DNA from: Sphingopyxis fribergensis
GTDB taxonomy: Bacteria > Pseudomonadota > Alphaproteobacteria > Sphingomonadales > Sphingomonadaceae
Length of the DNA stretch: 64,000 nt
Assembly (NCBI RefSeq): GCF_000803645.1
Contig: NZ_CP009122.1
Coordinates: 4,130,501 to 4,194,500, forward strand
Reading direction: 5' to 3'
The notes below the pieces were generated by a model that was given only the letters and a program-made list of their open reading frames with translations, was not told the DNA's origin and made no database searches. How positions within the stretch are numbered: position 1 is the first letter of the stretch; every line of letters begins with the position of its first letter. Both the position numbers and the translations under genes were made by a program. Positions 42,995-52,687 of the stretch are shown one piece after another.

Positions 42995-43702
42995 TTACCG
43001 GCTCTCCTTGAGCGTGCGATAGCGGAGGATTGATTTTTCAATGTGCCGGCGCGCAGCGCGGCGCGCCGCGACAGGATCGCCCGCTTCGATCGCGGCCACG
43101 ATCGCCTCATGGTCGCGATTGATCGTCCGGGCATAGCGCTGGTGCCGCACCGGATCATCGCCCTGCAGATATAACCGCCGGGACGGAACCAGCCGCACGC
43201 CAAGAAACTGCGTAAAGCGCAGAAAATAAGGGTTGCCTGTCGCGCTCGCGATCGCGGCGTGAAAAGCCGCGTCGGCGTCGACCGAAGCGTCGACGTCGCT
43301 GCTTTCCTCCATCGCCGCGAGCGTGCGGCGTAGCGCCGCCAGATCGGCGTCGGTGCGGCGCCGCGCCGCAAGGTCCGCCATCTCGGTCTCGAAACCCATG
43401 CGCATTTCCAGCAGCTTCAGCACATCATCGATCTCGCCGATCTCTTCGGCGGTGACCTGAAAAGCGCGATATTGAGCGCCATCGGGCACATAAGCCCCCG
43501 ACCCACGCCGCGATTCAAGCAATCCGCGCGCGGACAACCGCGAATAGGCCTCGCGCACGACGGTGCGGCTCACGCCGAACGTCTCGGTGATCTCTTTTTC
43601 GGTCGGGAAACGCGATCCGACGGGCATCTCGCCCGTCTCGATCTGTTCCTCGAAGCGCTGGACCAGATCATCCGCCAGCGATGCCGCCTTGGTTATCGCC
43701 AT
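42995..43702 (-). CDS. GntR-family (FadR subfamily) transcription regulator
   Basis: 235 aa. N-terminal GntR winged helix (GSRFPTEKEITETFGVSRTVVREAYSRLSARGLLESRRGSGAYV) and a C-terminal all-helical FCD ligand domain (DADAAFHAAIASATGNPYFLRFTQFLG; YARTINRDHEAIVAAIEAGDPVAARRAARRHIEKS). FCD regulators next to mannonate dehydratase usually sense hexuronate intermediates. Last gene of the manD-DUF4861-gntR group. The palindrome TTGTCTGACAA at 45880-45890 fits the FadR-type consensus TNGTNNNACNA and is its likely operator. Confidence 0.9.
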   Translation of the reverse strand: MAITKAASLADDLVQRFEEQIETGEMPVGSRFPTEKEITETFGVSRTVVREAYSRLSARGLLESRRGSGAYVPDGAQYRAFQVTAEEIGEIDDVLKLLEMRMGFETEMADLAARRRTDADLAALRRTLAAMEESSDVDASVDADAAFHAAIASATGNPYFLRFTQFLGVRLVPSRRLYLQGDDPVRHQRYARTINRDHEAIVAAIEAGDPVAARRAARRHIEKSILRYRTLKESR

Positions 43703-43735
43703 GGACGATGCGTTATCATCGCGTCGCGAGACTGG

Positions 43736-44641
43736 CTAGGGCCGGAAATCGGGCCGCTGGCCATCGACATAGCTATCCCAAGCCTCGCGCATCGCAAAAT
43801 CCCCGCCGCGATCCCACGCCGCGCCGCTGTAATAGACAAACGGCCGACCGGGTTGGACACGCACAAGGATCAGATAATTGTCGGAGTCCTCGGTAAAACC
43901 GGCAAAACGCGCCGGATCGACGATCACCGCCGCCGCCATCCGTCCCTTGCCGCTATTGCCTTCGCCGTCCGCCGGTCCCCACCAGCTTATCCGTGCGCCC
44001 GCTTCGTCTTTCCGAACCTCGCCGAGCTTGCTACCGTCCACCGGCCGTTTCGAGATGCCGATGCCGACGATCATCTCTGCATCGCTGCTCGACGCGATGG
44101 TCGAGGTCATTCGCGTGAAGTTGGTTCCCGCGGGCAGCGTGAAACGCCGATTCTCGCGCACCGTGCGGAGCGTATCGACCGGCCAGGGATCATATTCCAC
44201 CGAGAAATCGGCGACCTCGGGGCCAGAGTGTAGGATTTTCGGCCGCACATAGTTGCGCGAGGTCCACAGTTTGTTGTCGTGCCAGATGCCGAGCCCCCCG
44301 GTCCCGCGCCCGGTGCCGACATTGTAGAAATCGATCCCCTCGCCATGGTCGGCATGCTGGTCGCCGGTACGCAATTGCCGGTCCATGAAGGGCCAGCGCA
44401 CGCGCTTGCCCCACGCATCGATCCCCGACGACGACGGCGGCTCGGCCGCCTCGAGCGCGCGGCCATAGATACGAAACGCGATCCGGTCGTTTTCCCAAAG
44501 CAGGTCGTCGAAGCGATAATCGGCGATCACCGCGGCGGCGCGCACCTTTTGCTCGTCGGCCGTCGCGGGGCGCATCGGCTTATGCTCCTGCCCCGTCACG
44601 GGGACGGCGAGCAACGCCAGCGCAAGTATGATTTTTCGCAT
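43736..44641 (-). CDS. DUF4861 family secreted protein
   Basis: 301 aa with a signal peptide (RKIILALALLAVPVTG). The sequence matches the DUF4861 family (YRFDDLLWENDRIAFRIYG; GIDAWGKRVRWPFMDRQL; GEGIDFYNVGTGRGTGGLGIW; FVYYSGAAWDRGGDFA), commonly found in pectin and uronate polysaccharide loci. The biochemical role is not established; a carbohydrate-binding or lyase-like function is inferred from context. ATG 44641 overlaps the manD stop; the upstream ATG 44653 is less likely. Confidence 0.82.
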   Translation of the reverse strand: MRKIILALALLAVPVTGQEHKPMRPATADEQKVRAAAVIADYRFDDLLWENDRIAFRIYGRALEAAEPPSSSGIDAWGKRVRWPFMDRQLRTGDQHADHGEGIDFYNVGTGRGTGGLGIWHDNKLWTSRNYVRPKILHSGPEVADFSVEYDPWPVDTLRTVRENRRFTLPAGTNFTRMTSTIASSSDAEMIVGIGISKRPVDGSKLGEVRKDEAGARISWWGPADGEGNSGKGRMAAAVIVDPARFAGFTEDSDNYLILVRVQPGRPFVYYSGAAWDRGGDFAMREAWDSYVDGQRPDFRP

Positions 44642-45852
44642 CACCAACTCCACATCGTTCCGTCCTCGAGCCGGTTTACCGGCAGATAGGCACGGGCATA
44701 AGGAAAGGTTTCGGCCAGCGCCTCGTCAATATCGACGCCAAGGCCCGGCGCATCGCCCGGATGCAGCATGCCGTCCGCAAAGCGATAGGCGTGCGGGAAG
44801 ACCGCGTCGGTCTCGACCGTGTGGCGCATATATTCCTGAATGCCGAAATTGGGGATCGCGAGCCCCAGATGCAGCGCGGCGGCCATCGTCACTGGCGACA
44901 GGTCCGTCGCGCCATGGCAGCCGGTGCGGACCTGATACAGATCGGCGAGCGAGGCGATCTGCCGCATATGGGTAATGCCGCCGGCATGGAGCACGGTCGC
45001 GCGAATATAGTCGATCAGCCGGTTTTCGATCAGCGCCTTGCAATCCCATACCGACGAAAAGATTTCGCCGACCGCGAGCGGGGTCGTCGTGTGCTGACGG
45101 ATCAGGCGAAATGCCTCCTGATCCTCGGCTGGGGTCGCGTCCTCGATCCAGAAGGGACGATAGGGCTCCAAATCCTTGCCGAGCCGCGCCGCCTCGATGG
45201 GGGTCAGGCGGTGGTGGACGTCGTGGAGCAGGTGGACGTCCCAGCCGAGCGCCTCGCGCGCCGCGGCGAACAGCTCGGGCACGACGCGCAGATATTTGCT
45301 CGTCGACCAGACATTCTCGGTCGGCAGGTCATTATCAGCGGGCTCGTAGAAATAGCGATCCTGGCTGACGCCATAGGTCGACGCCATTCCCGGCACCCCG
45401 CATTGCAGGCGGATCGCCTTGTAACCCTGCTCCTGATAATCGAGCGCGGCCTCGATCGTGTCGGCGATCGTCGCCCCGTTGGCATGGCCATAGACCATGC
45501 ACCCCTCGCGCGATGCGCCGCCGAGCAGCTGGTACACCGGCAGCCCCGCGATCTTGCCCTTGATATCCCAGAGCGCCATGTCGACCGCGGCGATCGCCGC
45601 CATCGTCACCGGGCCGCGGCGCCAGTACGCGCCCTTGTAGAGATATTGCCAGATATCTTCGATGCGGTGCGCGTCACGCCCGATCAGGCAGGGGATGACA
45701 TGCTCCGACAAATAGGCAGCCACCGCGAGTTCGCGGCCGTTGAGCGTCGCGTCACCGACGCCCGTCGTCCCGTCATCGCATTCGATCTTCAGAGTCGTGA
45801 AATTCCGCCCCGGTGATGCCACGATAACGCGCGCTGACACGATCTTCGGCAT
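44641..45852 (-). CDS. manD: D-mannonate dehydratase (enolase superfamily)
   Basis: Converts D-mannonate to 2-keto-3-deoxy-D-gluconate, the entry to the Entner-Doudoroff type route for glucuronate. 403 aa, collinear with the structurally known Novosphingobium enzyme. Key residues are in place: Arg148 and Tyr160 (catalytic pair), Asp211, Glu237 and Glu263 (metal ligands), His213, His313 and Glu340. The signature end [11 protein letters not shown] is also present. GGGGAAAG precedes the ATG. Divergent from the GH3 gene across a 120-bp region with a FadR-type palindrome. Confidence 0.95.
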   Translation of the reverse strand: MPKIVSARVIVASPGRNFTTLKIECDDGTTGVGDATLNGRELAVAAYLSEHVIPCLIGRDAHRIEDIWQYLYKGAYWRRGPVTMAAIAAVDMALWDIKGKIAGLPVYQLLGGASREGCMVYGHANGATIADTIEAALDYQEQGYKAIRLQCGVPGMASTYGVSQDRYFYEPADNDLPTENVWSTSKYLRVVPELFAAAREALGWDVHLLHDVHHRLTPIEAARLGKDLEPYRPFWIEDATPAEDQEAFRLIRQHTTTPLAVGEIFSSVWDCKALIENRLIDYIRATVLHAGGITHMRQIASLADLYQVRTGCHGATDLSPVTMAAALHLGLAIPNFGIQEYMRHTVETDAVFPHAYRFADGMLHPGDAPGLGVDIDEALAETFPYARAYLPVNRLEDGTMWSW

Positions 45853-45878
45853 TCTTTCCCCTTCGCTTCGATTCCAAA

Positions 45879-45891
45879 GTTGTCTGACAAC
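45879..45891. promoter_or_regulatory. FadR-type operator between manD and the GH3 gene
   Basis: GTTGTC-T-GACAAC is a perfect 13-bp palindrome and fits the FadR-subfamily consensus TNGTNNNACNA. It lies 27 bp upstream of manD and 82 bp upstream of the GH3 start, placed to control both. The GntR protein at 42995 is the obvious candidate. Confidence 0.65.
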
Positions 45892-45972
45892 CTTATTGAC
45901 AGGCTCGCGTCAAAAGGGAAAGACATATGTGAACGGTCTCAGAGAATGCCGCAAACCAGGGAGCGGAACAGG

Positions 45973-48432
45973 ATGCGAAGCGGGTGGCTTGCCTTGGCGA
46001 GCGTTATGGCTCTGACGGCGGGTGCAGCGATCGCGCAGGACGCGGGTGTCGCGCATCCCGACCGCTGGCCCAGCCTTGCCGCAGCGGCACCCGACGCTGC
46101 GATCGAAGCCCGCATTGATGCGCTGATCGCCGCGATGTCGCTCGAGCAAAAGGTCGGGCAAATCGTCCAGGGCGATATCGGCAGCACGACCCCCGAAGAT
46201 GTCGCGACCTATCATCTCGGCTCGATCCTAAACGGCGGCAGTTCGTCGCCCGGCGGTGATGATTTCGGCCCGGCATCGGCGTGGGTTGCGGCGGCCGACG
46301 CCTATTATGATGCGTCGATGCGCCCGAACGGAAAGCTGCCGCGTATCCCGGTGATGTGGGGATCGGACGCGGTCCATGGCCATAATAATATCGTCGGCGC
46401 GACGCTCTTCCCGCACAATATCGGCCTCGGCGCCGCACGGAATCCGGCGCTGATGGAGAAGATCGGGCGGGTCACCGCGATCGAGATGCGGGTGACCGGG
46501 CTCGATTGGACCTTTGCCCCGACGATCGCGGTCGCCCGCGACGATCGCTGGGGCCGGACCTACGAGAGCTTTGGTGAGGATCCGGCGATTGCGACAAGCT
46601 ATGCCGCCGCGCTCGTGCACGGCCTGCAGGGGCGGCGCAGCGATCCGGACTGGCTCAAGGGCCCGCATATCATTGCCACCGCCAAGCATTTCCTCGCCGA
46701 CGGTGGCACCGCCGACGGGCGCGACCGCGGCGACGCGAAGATCGCCGAAGCCGAACTGATCCGCTTCCACGCTCCCGCCTATGTCGCGGCGCTGAAGGCC
46801 GATGTGCAGAGCGTGATGGCGAGTTTTTCGGGATGGAATGGCGTCAAGATGCACGGCAACGCCAGCCTGCTGACGAGCGTCCTCAAGCAGCGCTGGGGCT
46901 TCGACGGGCTCGTCGTCGGCGACTGGGATGGCCATGCCAAGGTGCCGGGCTGTAGCCCGACCGACTGCCCGGCGTCGATCGTGGCGGGTCTCGACATGTT
47001 TATGGGTCCGGCGAGCTGGAAGGGGCTCTACGCCTCGACGCTCGCCGCCGCAGAGGCAGGCGCGCTGCCGATGGCGCGGCTCGACGATGCGGTGCGCCGT
47101 ATCCTCCGCGTCAAGCTGCGCGCCGGGTTGTTCGAGGCGGGCAAGCCGTCGTCACGCGAATATGCGGGCCGCTATGAATTGCTCGGCGCGCCCGACCATC
47201 GCACGGTGGCACGGGAGGCGGTGCGCGAATCGCTGGTACTGCTGAAGAACAGCGGCGTTCTGCCGCTCAAGCCCGACGCCCGCATTCTCGTCGCGGGCGA
47301 CGGCGCCGACAATGTCGCCAAGCAATCGGGCGGCTGGACGTTGAGCTGGCAGGGGACGGGAACGAAGCCCGAGCATTTCCCGGGCGCGACCTCGATCTTT
47401 GCCGGCGTGCGCGACGCGGTGAAAGCCGGTGGCGGAACGACAGAGCTTTCGCTCGAAGGCCGCTTCAAAACCAGACCGGACGCGGCGATCGTCGTGTTCG
47501 GCGAAGACCCCTATGCCGAATTCCAAGGCGACCGCGCCGATCTTTATTTCGACGACACGCGCGGCAGCCTCGACGCGATGAAGCGCCTCAAAGCAGCAGG
47601 TATTCCCGTCGTCGCGGTCTTCCTTTCGGGCCGCCCGCTGTGGGTCAATCGCCATATCAACACCGCCGACGCCTTCATCGCCGCATGGCTGCCGGGATCG
47701 GAGGGCGCCGGGGTCGCCGATGTCCTGTTCGGCAAGGTCGACTTCAAGGGCAAACTGCCCTTCTCGTGGCCCGCCGATGCCAAAGGCGCACCGCTCAATA
47801 TCGGCGATGCCGATTACGAGCCGCTTTATCCTTTAGGCTTCGGCCTGACGCTTGCCGATCGCTCGACCGGCGCGGCGCTATCGGAAGACCCCGGGATCAT
47901 CGTCGAACAGCCCCTCACCGGACCGATCTTCACGCGCGGCCGCGCCGTCGGAACCCGCCTGCTCCAGATCGACGGCGCGAACGACAGTCCGCAGGCGATC
48001 AGCGGCGCCGCGGACAATGGCGCGATCGCGGTCCGCCCTGTCGATCGCGACGCGCAGGAGGATGCGCGCGAAATTGCCTGGTCGGGCAAGTCGCGAGGGA
48101 CATTGATCGTCGCCAATCCGCGCGCCGCCGATTTGTCGGCCGCGGGGCCGCTTGCGCTGGCGCTCGACCTTCGCGTCGATCAGGCGCCGACCGCGCCCGC
48201 GATGCTGGAAATCCGCTGCGGCCCCGGCTGCACCGCGCGGCTCGATATCGCCGATCGCCTTGCCACCATCGCGGGCAAGGGCTGGCAGAGCGCGTCGATT
48301 CCGCTGTCGTGCGTGCCCGGCGCCAAGCTCGATAATATCACCGCGCCTTTCGCGCTTTCGTCGAGCGCGCCGCTGCGCCTCACCCTGTCCTCGATCGCCC
48401 TCACCCCCGTAAAGGAAACGCCATGCCGCTGA
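45973..48432 (+). CDS. Glycoside hydrolase family 3, exo-beta-glucosidase type
   Basis: 819 aa, periplasmic or exported (signal peptide RSGWLALASVMALTAGAAIA-QDA). GH3 N-terminal barrel with MSLEQKVGQIVQGDI, IPVMWGSDAVHGHNN, and the nucleophile Asp317 in LVVGDWDGHAKV. The C-terminal GH3 domain carries VAREAVRESLVLLKNSGVLPL and a DPYAEFQGDRADL loop. An extra C-terminal galactose-binding-like module of about 170 residues resembles the ExoP-type 1,3/1,4-beta-glucosidases. The frame is open to 45880 but ATG 45973 gives the signal peptide directly. Likely trims beta-glucosidic ends of oligosaccharides in this locus. Confidence 0.92.
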   Translation: MRSGWLALASVMALTAGAAIAQDAGVAHPDRWPSLAAAAPDAAIEARIDALIAAMSLEQKVGQIVQGDIGSTTPEDVATYHLGSILNGGSSSPGGDDFGPASAWVAAADAYYDASMRPNGKLPRIPVMWGSDAVHGHNNIVGATLFPHNIGLGAARNPALMEKIGRVTAIEMRVTGLDWTFAPTIAVARDDRWGRTYESFGEDPAIATSYAAALVHGLQGRRSDPDWLKGPHIIATAKHFLADGGTADGRDRGDAKIAEAELIRFHAPAYVAALKADVQSVMASFSGWNGVKMHGNASLLTSVLKQRWGFDGLVVGDWDGHAKVPGCSPTDCPASIVAGLDMFMGPASWKGLYASTLAAAEAGALPMARLDDAVRRILRVKLRAGLFEAGKPSSREYAGRYELLGAPDHRTVAREAVRESLVLLKNSGVLPLKPDARILVAGDGADNVAKQSGGWTLSWQGTGTKPEHFPGATSIFAGVRDAVKAGGGTTELSLEGRFKTRPDAAIVVFGEDPYAEFQGDRADLYFDDTRGSLDAMKRLKAAGIPVVAVFLSGRPLWVNRHINTADAFIAAWLPGSEGAGVADVLFGKVDFKGKLPFSWPADAKGAPLNIGDADYEPLYPLGFGLTLADRSTGAALSEDPGIIVEQPLTGPIFTRGRAVGTRLLQIDGANDSPQAISGAADNGAIAVRPVDRDAQEDAREIAWSGKSRGTLIVANPRAADLSAAGPLALALDLRVDQAPTAPAMLEIRCGPGCTARLDIADRLATIAGKGWQSASIPLSCVPGAKLDNITAPFALSSSAPLRLTLSSIALTPVKETPCR

Positions 48433-49574
48433 GCCTCTTTGCCCTGATGATGTCCGCCCCCGCCGCGGTCGCCGCCACGGCCGAACCCGTCATGCCGAAA
48501 CCCGCCGACATTCTCGCACAGACGCGCCGCGTCGCCGACTGGCAGCTGACGCACCGCGAGGCCTGGGACAAGATGCCCGCCGCGCGGCCGAGCGTGCGTG
48601 AGCCGCGCGACTGGCAGCAAGCGACCTTTTGGGTCGCGCTCACCGACCTCGCCGAACGTGACGCGCGCTACCGCGATCCGGTCGTTGAACTCGGCCGCGC
48701 CCAGAAATGGCAGCTCGGCAAGCTCGCCTATCATGCGGACGACCAGCTGATCGCGCAGGCGTGGGAATGGGCGGCGCGCAACGGCGGCGGTGCCGAGGCG
48801 CTTGTCCCCGCACGCGCCTATTTCGATAATGTCTTCACCAACCGCCGCACGAATAGCCTCGAATTCATCCCCACCCAGCCGGGCGGCGGTTATTCCTTGT
48901 GCACCGAGCGTTGGTGCTGGTGCGACGCGCTGTTCATGGCCCCCCCGACGATGCTGCGCATCGGCATGGCGACCGGCGACAAGCGCTACGCGGACTTCGT
49001 CCACCAGGAATGGAAAGCGACGACCGACTATCTCTTCGACCCGAGCGAAGACCTTTATTTCCGCGATAGCCGTTTCTTCGACCAGCGCGATACCAAGGGA
49101 CGCAAGCTGTTCTGGAGTCGCGGCAACGGCTGGGTGATGGGCGGCCTCGTCCGCGTGCTGCAGATACTCGACAAGGACGATCCGCAGCGGCCCTATTATG
49201 AGGGGCTGTTCAAGAAAATGGCGGCCAAGCTCGTCACTTTGCAAAAGGCCGACGGCTATTGGCCCGCCTCGCTGCTCGATCAGGATCCGGGCACGCCGCC
49301 CGAATCGAGCGGCACCGCTTTCTTCACCTATGCCTTTGCGTGGGGCGTCGACAATGGCCTGCTCGACCGTAAATCCTACGAGCCCGCGGCGATTCGCGGC
49401 TGGGCGGCGTTGCAGCGCGCGGTGCAGAAGGACGGGATGCTCGGCTGGGTCCAGCAGGTCGGCGACCGCCCCGACAGCGTCGCCGCCGAGGAGACGCAAT
49501 TTTACGGCTCGGGCGCCTATCTGCTCGCCGGCACGGCGATGTACGATTTGGCGCAGAAGCGCCAAAAGCGCTGA
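48423..49574 (+). CDS. GH88/GH105 unsaturated uronyl hydrolase
   Basis: 383 aa with a signal peptide (LFALMMSAPAAVAATA). Belongs to the YteR/GH105 (alpha/alpha-barrel) family that removes 4,5-unsaturated uronic acid from lyase products. Visible motifs: YHADDQLIAQAWEWAARNGG, the aromatic stretch with the catalytic-type Asp168 (RWCWCDALFMAPP), WSRGNGWVMGGL, and GTAFFTYAFAWGVDNGLL. Overlaps the GH3 end by 10 bp. It links the neighbouring lyases to monosaccharide uptake. Confidence 0.9.
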   Translation: MPLSLFALMMSAPAAVAATAEPVMPKPADILAQTRRVADWQLTHREAWDKMPAARPSVREPRDWQQATFWVALTDLAERDARYRDPVVELGRAQKWQLGKLAYHADDQLIAQAWEWAARNGGGAEALVPARAYFDNVFTNRRTNSLEFIPTQPGGGYSLCTERWCWCDALFMAPPTMLRIGMATGDKRYADFVHQEWKATTDYLFDPSEDLYFRDSRFFDQRDTKGRKLFWSRGNGWVMGGLVRVLQILDKDDPQRPYYEGLFKKMAAKLVTLQKADGYWPASLLDQDPGTPPESSGTAFFTYAFAWGVDNGLLDRKSYEPAAIRGWAALQRAVQKDGMLGWVQQVGDRPDSVAAEETQFYGSGAYLLAGTAMYDLAQKRQKR

Positions 49575-49654
49575 AAACCGGCGGCAAGGCGGCCAATCGG
49601 CGGGAATCCGCTGTACGATTGACTTCACGCCATAAGTTGTATTACATCTAGTGG

Positions 49655-49699
49655 TGACACCGGTATCAATTTCTTTATCGAAAAATGACACCGGTAGCA
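49655..49699. promoter_or_regulatory. Twin LacI-type operators before the TonB receptor
   Basis: TGACACCGGTATCA (49655-49668) and TGACACCGGTAGCA (49686-49699) are near-palindromic around ACCGGT and lie 31 bp apart, about three helical turns. The similarity continues for a further CAATTTCT. Central CG and half-site symmetry are typical of LacI-family operators. No LacI-family gene is in the window. Confidence 0.65.
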
Positions 49700-49744
49700 A
49701 TTTCTATCGTCGGCATCGAGATCGGCGAAACAGGGAGAGGGATT

Positions 49745-52687
49745 ATGAAATTACGTCCGGTCATGATGACCCGCGCCGCACTGCTGGCGTCGGCCGCGCT
49801 GATTGCCGCCACCCCCGCCTGGAGTCAGGAGGCACCCGCCGAAATCGCAAGCGACCAGCCCGCGGCCGCCGATGGCGGCGACGAAATCCTCGTCACCGGC
49901 ACGCGCGCGACGCAGCGCAGCTCGATCGAATTCAAGCGCGCCGCCGATGTCATCGTCGATGGCCTCGTCAGTGACGAGATCGGCGCGACGCCGGACAATT
50001 CGGTCGGCGACACGCTTGAACGCATCGTCGGCGTCTCGGCCGACCGCTTCAAGGGCAACGCCAACGAGCTGTCGGTGCGCGGCCTTGGTCCGACATTGAG
50101 CTTTTCGACCTTCAACGGCCGCGAGGTGTCGACCGCGGGCCCAGACCGTTCGGTCGCCTTTCAGCAATTCCCGTCCGAACTCGTCAACGGCGTCCTCGTC
50201 TACAAGACCCAGCGTGCTGACTTCCTCGAGGGCGGCGTCGGCGGGGTGATCGAGCTGCGGTCGATGAAGCCGCTCGATTATGGCAAGCGGCGTATCCAGT
50301 TCGAGGTGCGCGGCGATTTCCAGCCGCAGGACAATGACGTCTACCAGCATGACGGGCTCGGTTATCGCGCCAATTTCTCCTACACCGACCAGTTCGAAAC
50401 CGGGCTCGGCGATATCGGCGTCTCGATCGGCTACCAGCGGCAGGACACGACCGCGCCCGAGGATTATTATAACGGCAATTCCACCTTCCAGCTCTGCAAC
50501 ACATCGGCGAACAACCCGTCGCTGGTGACGGGATCGGCGGCAACGCTCGTTGCAGCGGGCGCAGGCGCCAATTGCACCTTCGCAACCGGCCCGCGCTCGG
50601 TTCCGCCGAGCACCGGCGCGACCCCCGTGCTCGTCGGCGAGACCCGCGGCGACACCTATTTCGCCAATTCGTCGCGCAGCTTTCGCTCACAATATACGTC
50701 CGAAGTTCGTGACGGCCTGATCGGCGCGATCCAGTGGCGTCCGTCGTCCGATTTCGAAATTTCGATCGACGGCCAATATTCGAAGCGCAACAGCCTCGAG
50801 GATCGCAACGTGCTTGGCATCACCGAAGGATTGCGCGGGGTCCAGCCGCTAATCATCGGCGACGGCGACAACGGCTATTCGCCCGGCGCGCTGATCAGCT
50901 ATCGCGGCAATTCGAACCTCGAAAACCAGCTTGAAACGCGGCGGCGCGTCGAAGAATATACCGGCGGCGGCCTCAGCCTCATCTGGTCGCCCGACCGCTG
51001 GAACATCGCGTTCGACGCGTCCTATTCGAACAGCCACCGCACCGAAACGCAGAAGCAGACGCGGATGCGGTCGAACCGCCGTGTCGCCTATACACTCACC
51101 TATATGGACGACGATGTCGTGCCGGTGGTCGAATTCGACAATTTCGACATCACCGACCCAAGCCTGTTCCTCACCACGGCCGCCAACTCGGTCTATGCGC
51201 GGCGGCGCTTCGCGACCGACCGGCAGGACCGGATCTGGGCGGCGCGGCTCGACCTCGAGCGCGACCTCGACGGCTTCGTCACCTCGGTGAAGTTTGGCGG
51301 GCGTGTGTCGGACCATCACCGGACCAACGACAATGCGCGCAACAACGATCTCAATACGCTCGTCGCGATAAATGGGCAGACCCCCGCGCAACTGATCGCG
51401 CAGGCGAACCAGCAATGCCGCGTCCCGTTCACGACGACATCCTATATGCAGGGCATGGGAACGAACGTCACCAAATGGGCGAGCTTTGACAACGACTGCC
51501 TGTTCCGCACCTTCACCGGCAGCGACGATGCCTTGCCGACCCCGGCCGACGGCCGCGACCCGAGCGACATCGACGTCACCGAGCGCATCTATGCCGCCTA
51601 TGCGATGGCCAATTTCGAATCCGACATGGGACAAGTGCCGTTCAGCGGCAATGTCGGCCTGCGCTGGATCAAGACCGACATCACGTCGATCGGTTTCCGC
51701 CAGCCTTATCGCATCATCATCGACACGGCCGGCGACAGCTATTCGATCGGCGTCGATCCGAACGGCACGCTGCAAACGAACCGCGCGAAGGGCAGCTATA
51801 ATTATTTCCTGCCTTCGGCAAACATCGCCTTCGAGCTGTCGCAGCAGGTCAAGTTGCGCCTTGCCGCCTATCGCGCGATCGCGCGGTCGGGGATTGAAAG
51901 CTTCGGTGCGGGGGTCAACCTCAACCCGACGACGTCGGCTTCGGGGGTCGACAATATCATCTTCAACGCGACGACGGGCAACCCGAGCCTCAAGCCGCTG
52001 CGCGCATGGAACCTCGACGCCAGCGTCGAACTATACGCATCGCAGGATACGCTGATCTCGGTCGCGGGATATTATAAATGGGCGAAGGGGACGGTTATCA
52101 GCGCCGAGGAGCCGATCCCGACCGATATCACCGTCACGACGATCCGCGACGGTGGCGCACCAGTGACCGAAACCGTGACCATCGCCCCCGTCGCGCCATC
52201 GAACGACACCGAAACGCGCCACCTCTATGGAGTCGAGGCCACCGCGAGCCACGCCTTCACCTGGCTGCCCGACCCGCTCGACGGCTTCGGTATTCAGGGA
52301 TCGGTCAACCGCGCCTTCGCCAATTTCGAATATCCCGACACCTCGCCGATCGCCGACTATGTCGATCCCGCAAACCTGATAGGGCTTTCGAAATGGACCG
52401 CGAGCGGATCGGTATGGTTCGAGAAATGGGGCCTCTCGCTGCGCGCGAACCTCCGTTACCGCTCGGGCTATTACAAGCCGAACGGCGGTACGAACCGCGA
52501 GATCCGCGGCGGCACCTACCTCAACCTGTCGGCGCAATATAACCTCACCGAGAATGTCCAGCTCAAGCTGCAGGCACTCAACGTCACGAACACGCAGGAC
52601 ATTATGTACAAGGGCGGATACGACAGCATCGCCGAAGTGTCGCGCAGCGGCCCGCAATATTTCTTCGGCTTCCGGGTCCGCCTCTGA
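49745..52687 (+). CDS. TonB-dependent receptor for oligosaccharide uptake
   Basis: 980-aa outer-membrane receptor of the Caulobacter/Xanthomonas type. Signal peptide (to WS-QEAPAE), TonB box DEILVTGTRA, plug domain (DEIGATPDNSVGDTLERIVGVSADRF; NELSVRGLGPTLSFSTFNGREV; GGVGGVIELRSMKPLDYGKR), then a 22-strand barrel ending in GPQYFFGFRVRL. Start at ATG 49745 after AGGGAGAGG; an in-frame ATG at 49685 overlaps the second operator and lacks the signal peptide. Placed among uronate-polysaccharide enzymes, so it likely imports their oligomers. The preceding twin operators suggest LacI control. Confidence 0.95.
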   Translation: MKLRPVMMTRAALLASAALIAATPAWSQEAPAEIASDQPAAADGGDEILVTGTRATQRSSIEFKRAADVIVDGLVSDEIGATPDNSVGDTLERIVGVSADRFKGNANELSVRGLGPTLSFSTFNGREVSTAGPDRSVAFQQFPSELVNGVLVYKTQRADFLEGGVGGVIELRSMKPLDYGKRRIQFEVRGDFQPQDNDVYQHDGLGYRANFSYTDQFETGLGDIGVSIGYQRQDTTAPEDYYNGNSTFQLCNTSANNPSLVTGSAATLVAAGAGANCTFATGPRSVPPSTGATPVLVGETRGDTYFANSSRSFRSQYTSEVRDGLIGAIQWRPSSDFEISIDGQYSKRNSLEDRNVLGITEGLRGVQPLIIGDGDNGYSPGALISYRGNSNLENQLETRRRVEEYTGGGLSLIWSPDRWNIAFDASYSNSHRTETQKQTRMRSNRRVAYTLTYMDDDVVPVVEFDNFDITDPSLFLTTAANSVYARRRFATDRQDRIWAARLDLERDLDGFVTSVKFGGRVSDHHRTNDNARNNDLNTLVAINGQTPAQLIAQANQQCRVPFTTTSYMQGMGTNVTKWASFDNDCLFRTFTGSDDALPTPADGRDPSDIDVTERIYAAYAMANFESDMGQVPFSGNVGLRWIKTDITSIGFRQPYRIIIDTAGDSYSIGVDPNGTLQTNRAKGSYNYFLPSANIAFELSQQVKLRLAAYRAIARSGIESFGAGVNLNPTTSASGVDNIIFNATTGNPSLKPLRAWNLDASVELYASQDTLISVAGYYKWAKGTVISAEEPIPTDITVTTIRDGGAPVTETVTIAPVAPSNDTETRHLYGVEATASHAFTWLPDPLDGFGIQGSVNRAFANFEYPDTSPIADYVDPANLIGLSKWTASGSVWFEKWGLSLRANLRYRSGYYKPNGGTNREIRGGTYLNLSAQYNLTENVQLKLQALNVTNTQDIMYKGGYDSIAEVSRSGPQYFFGFRVRL

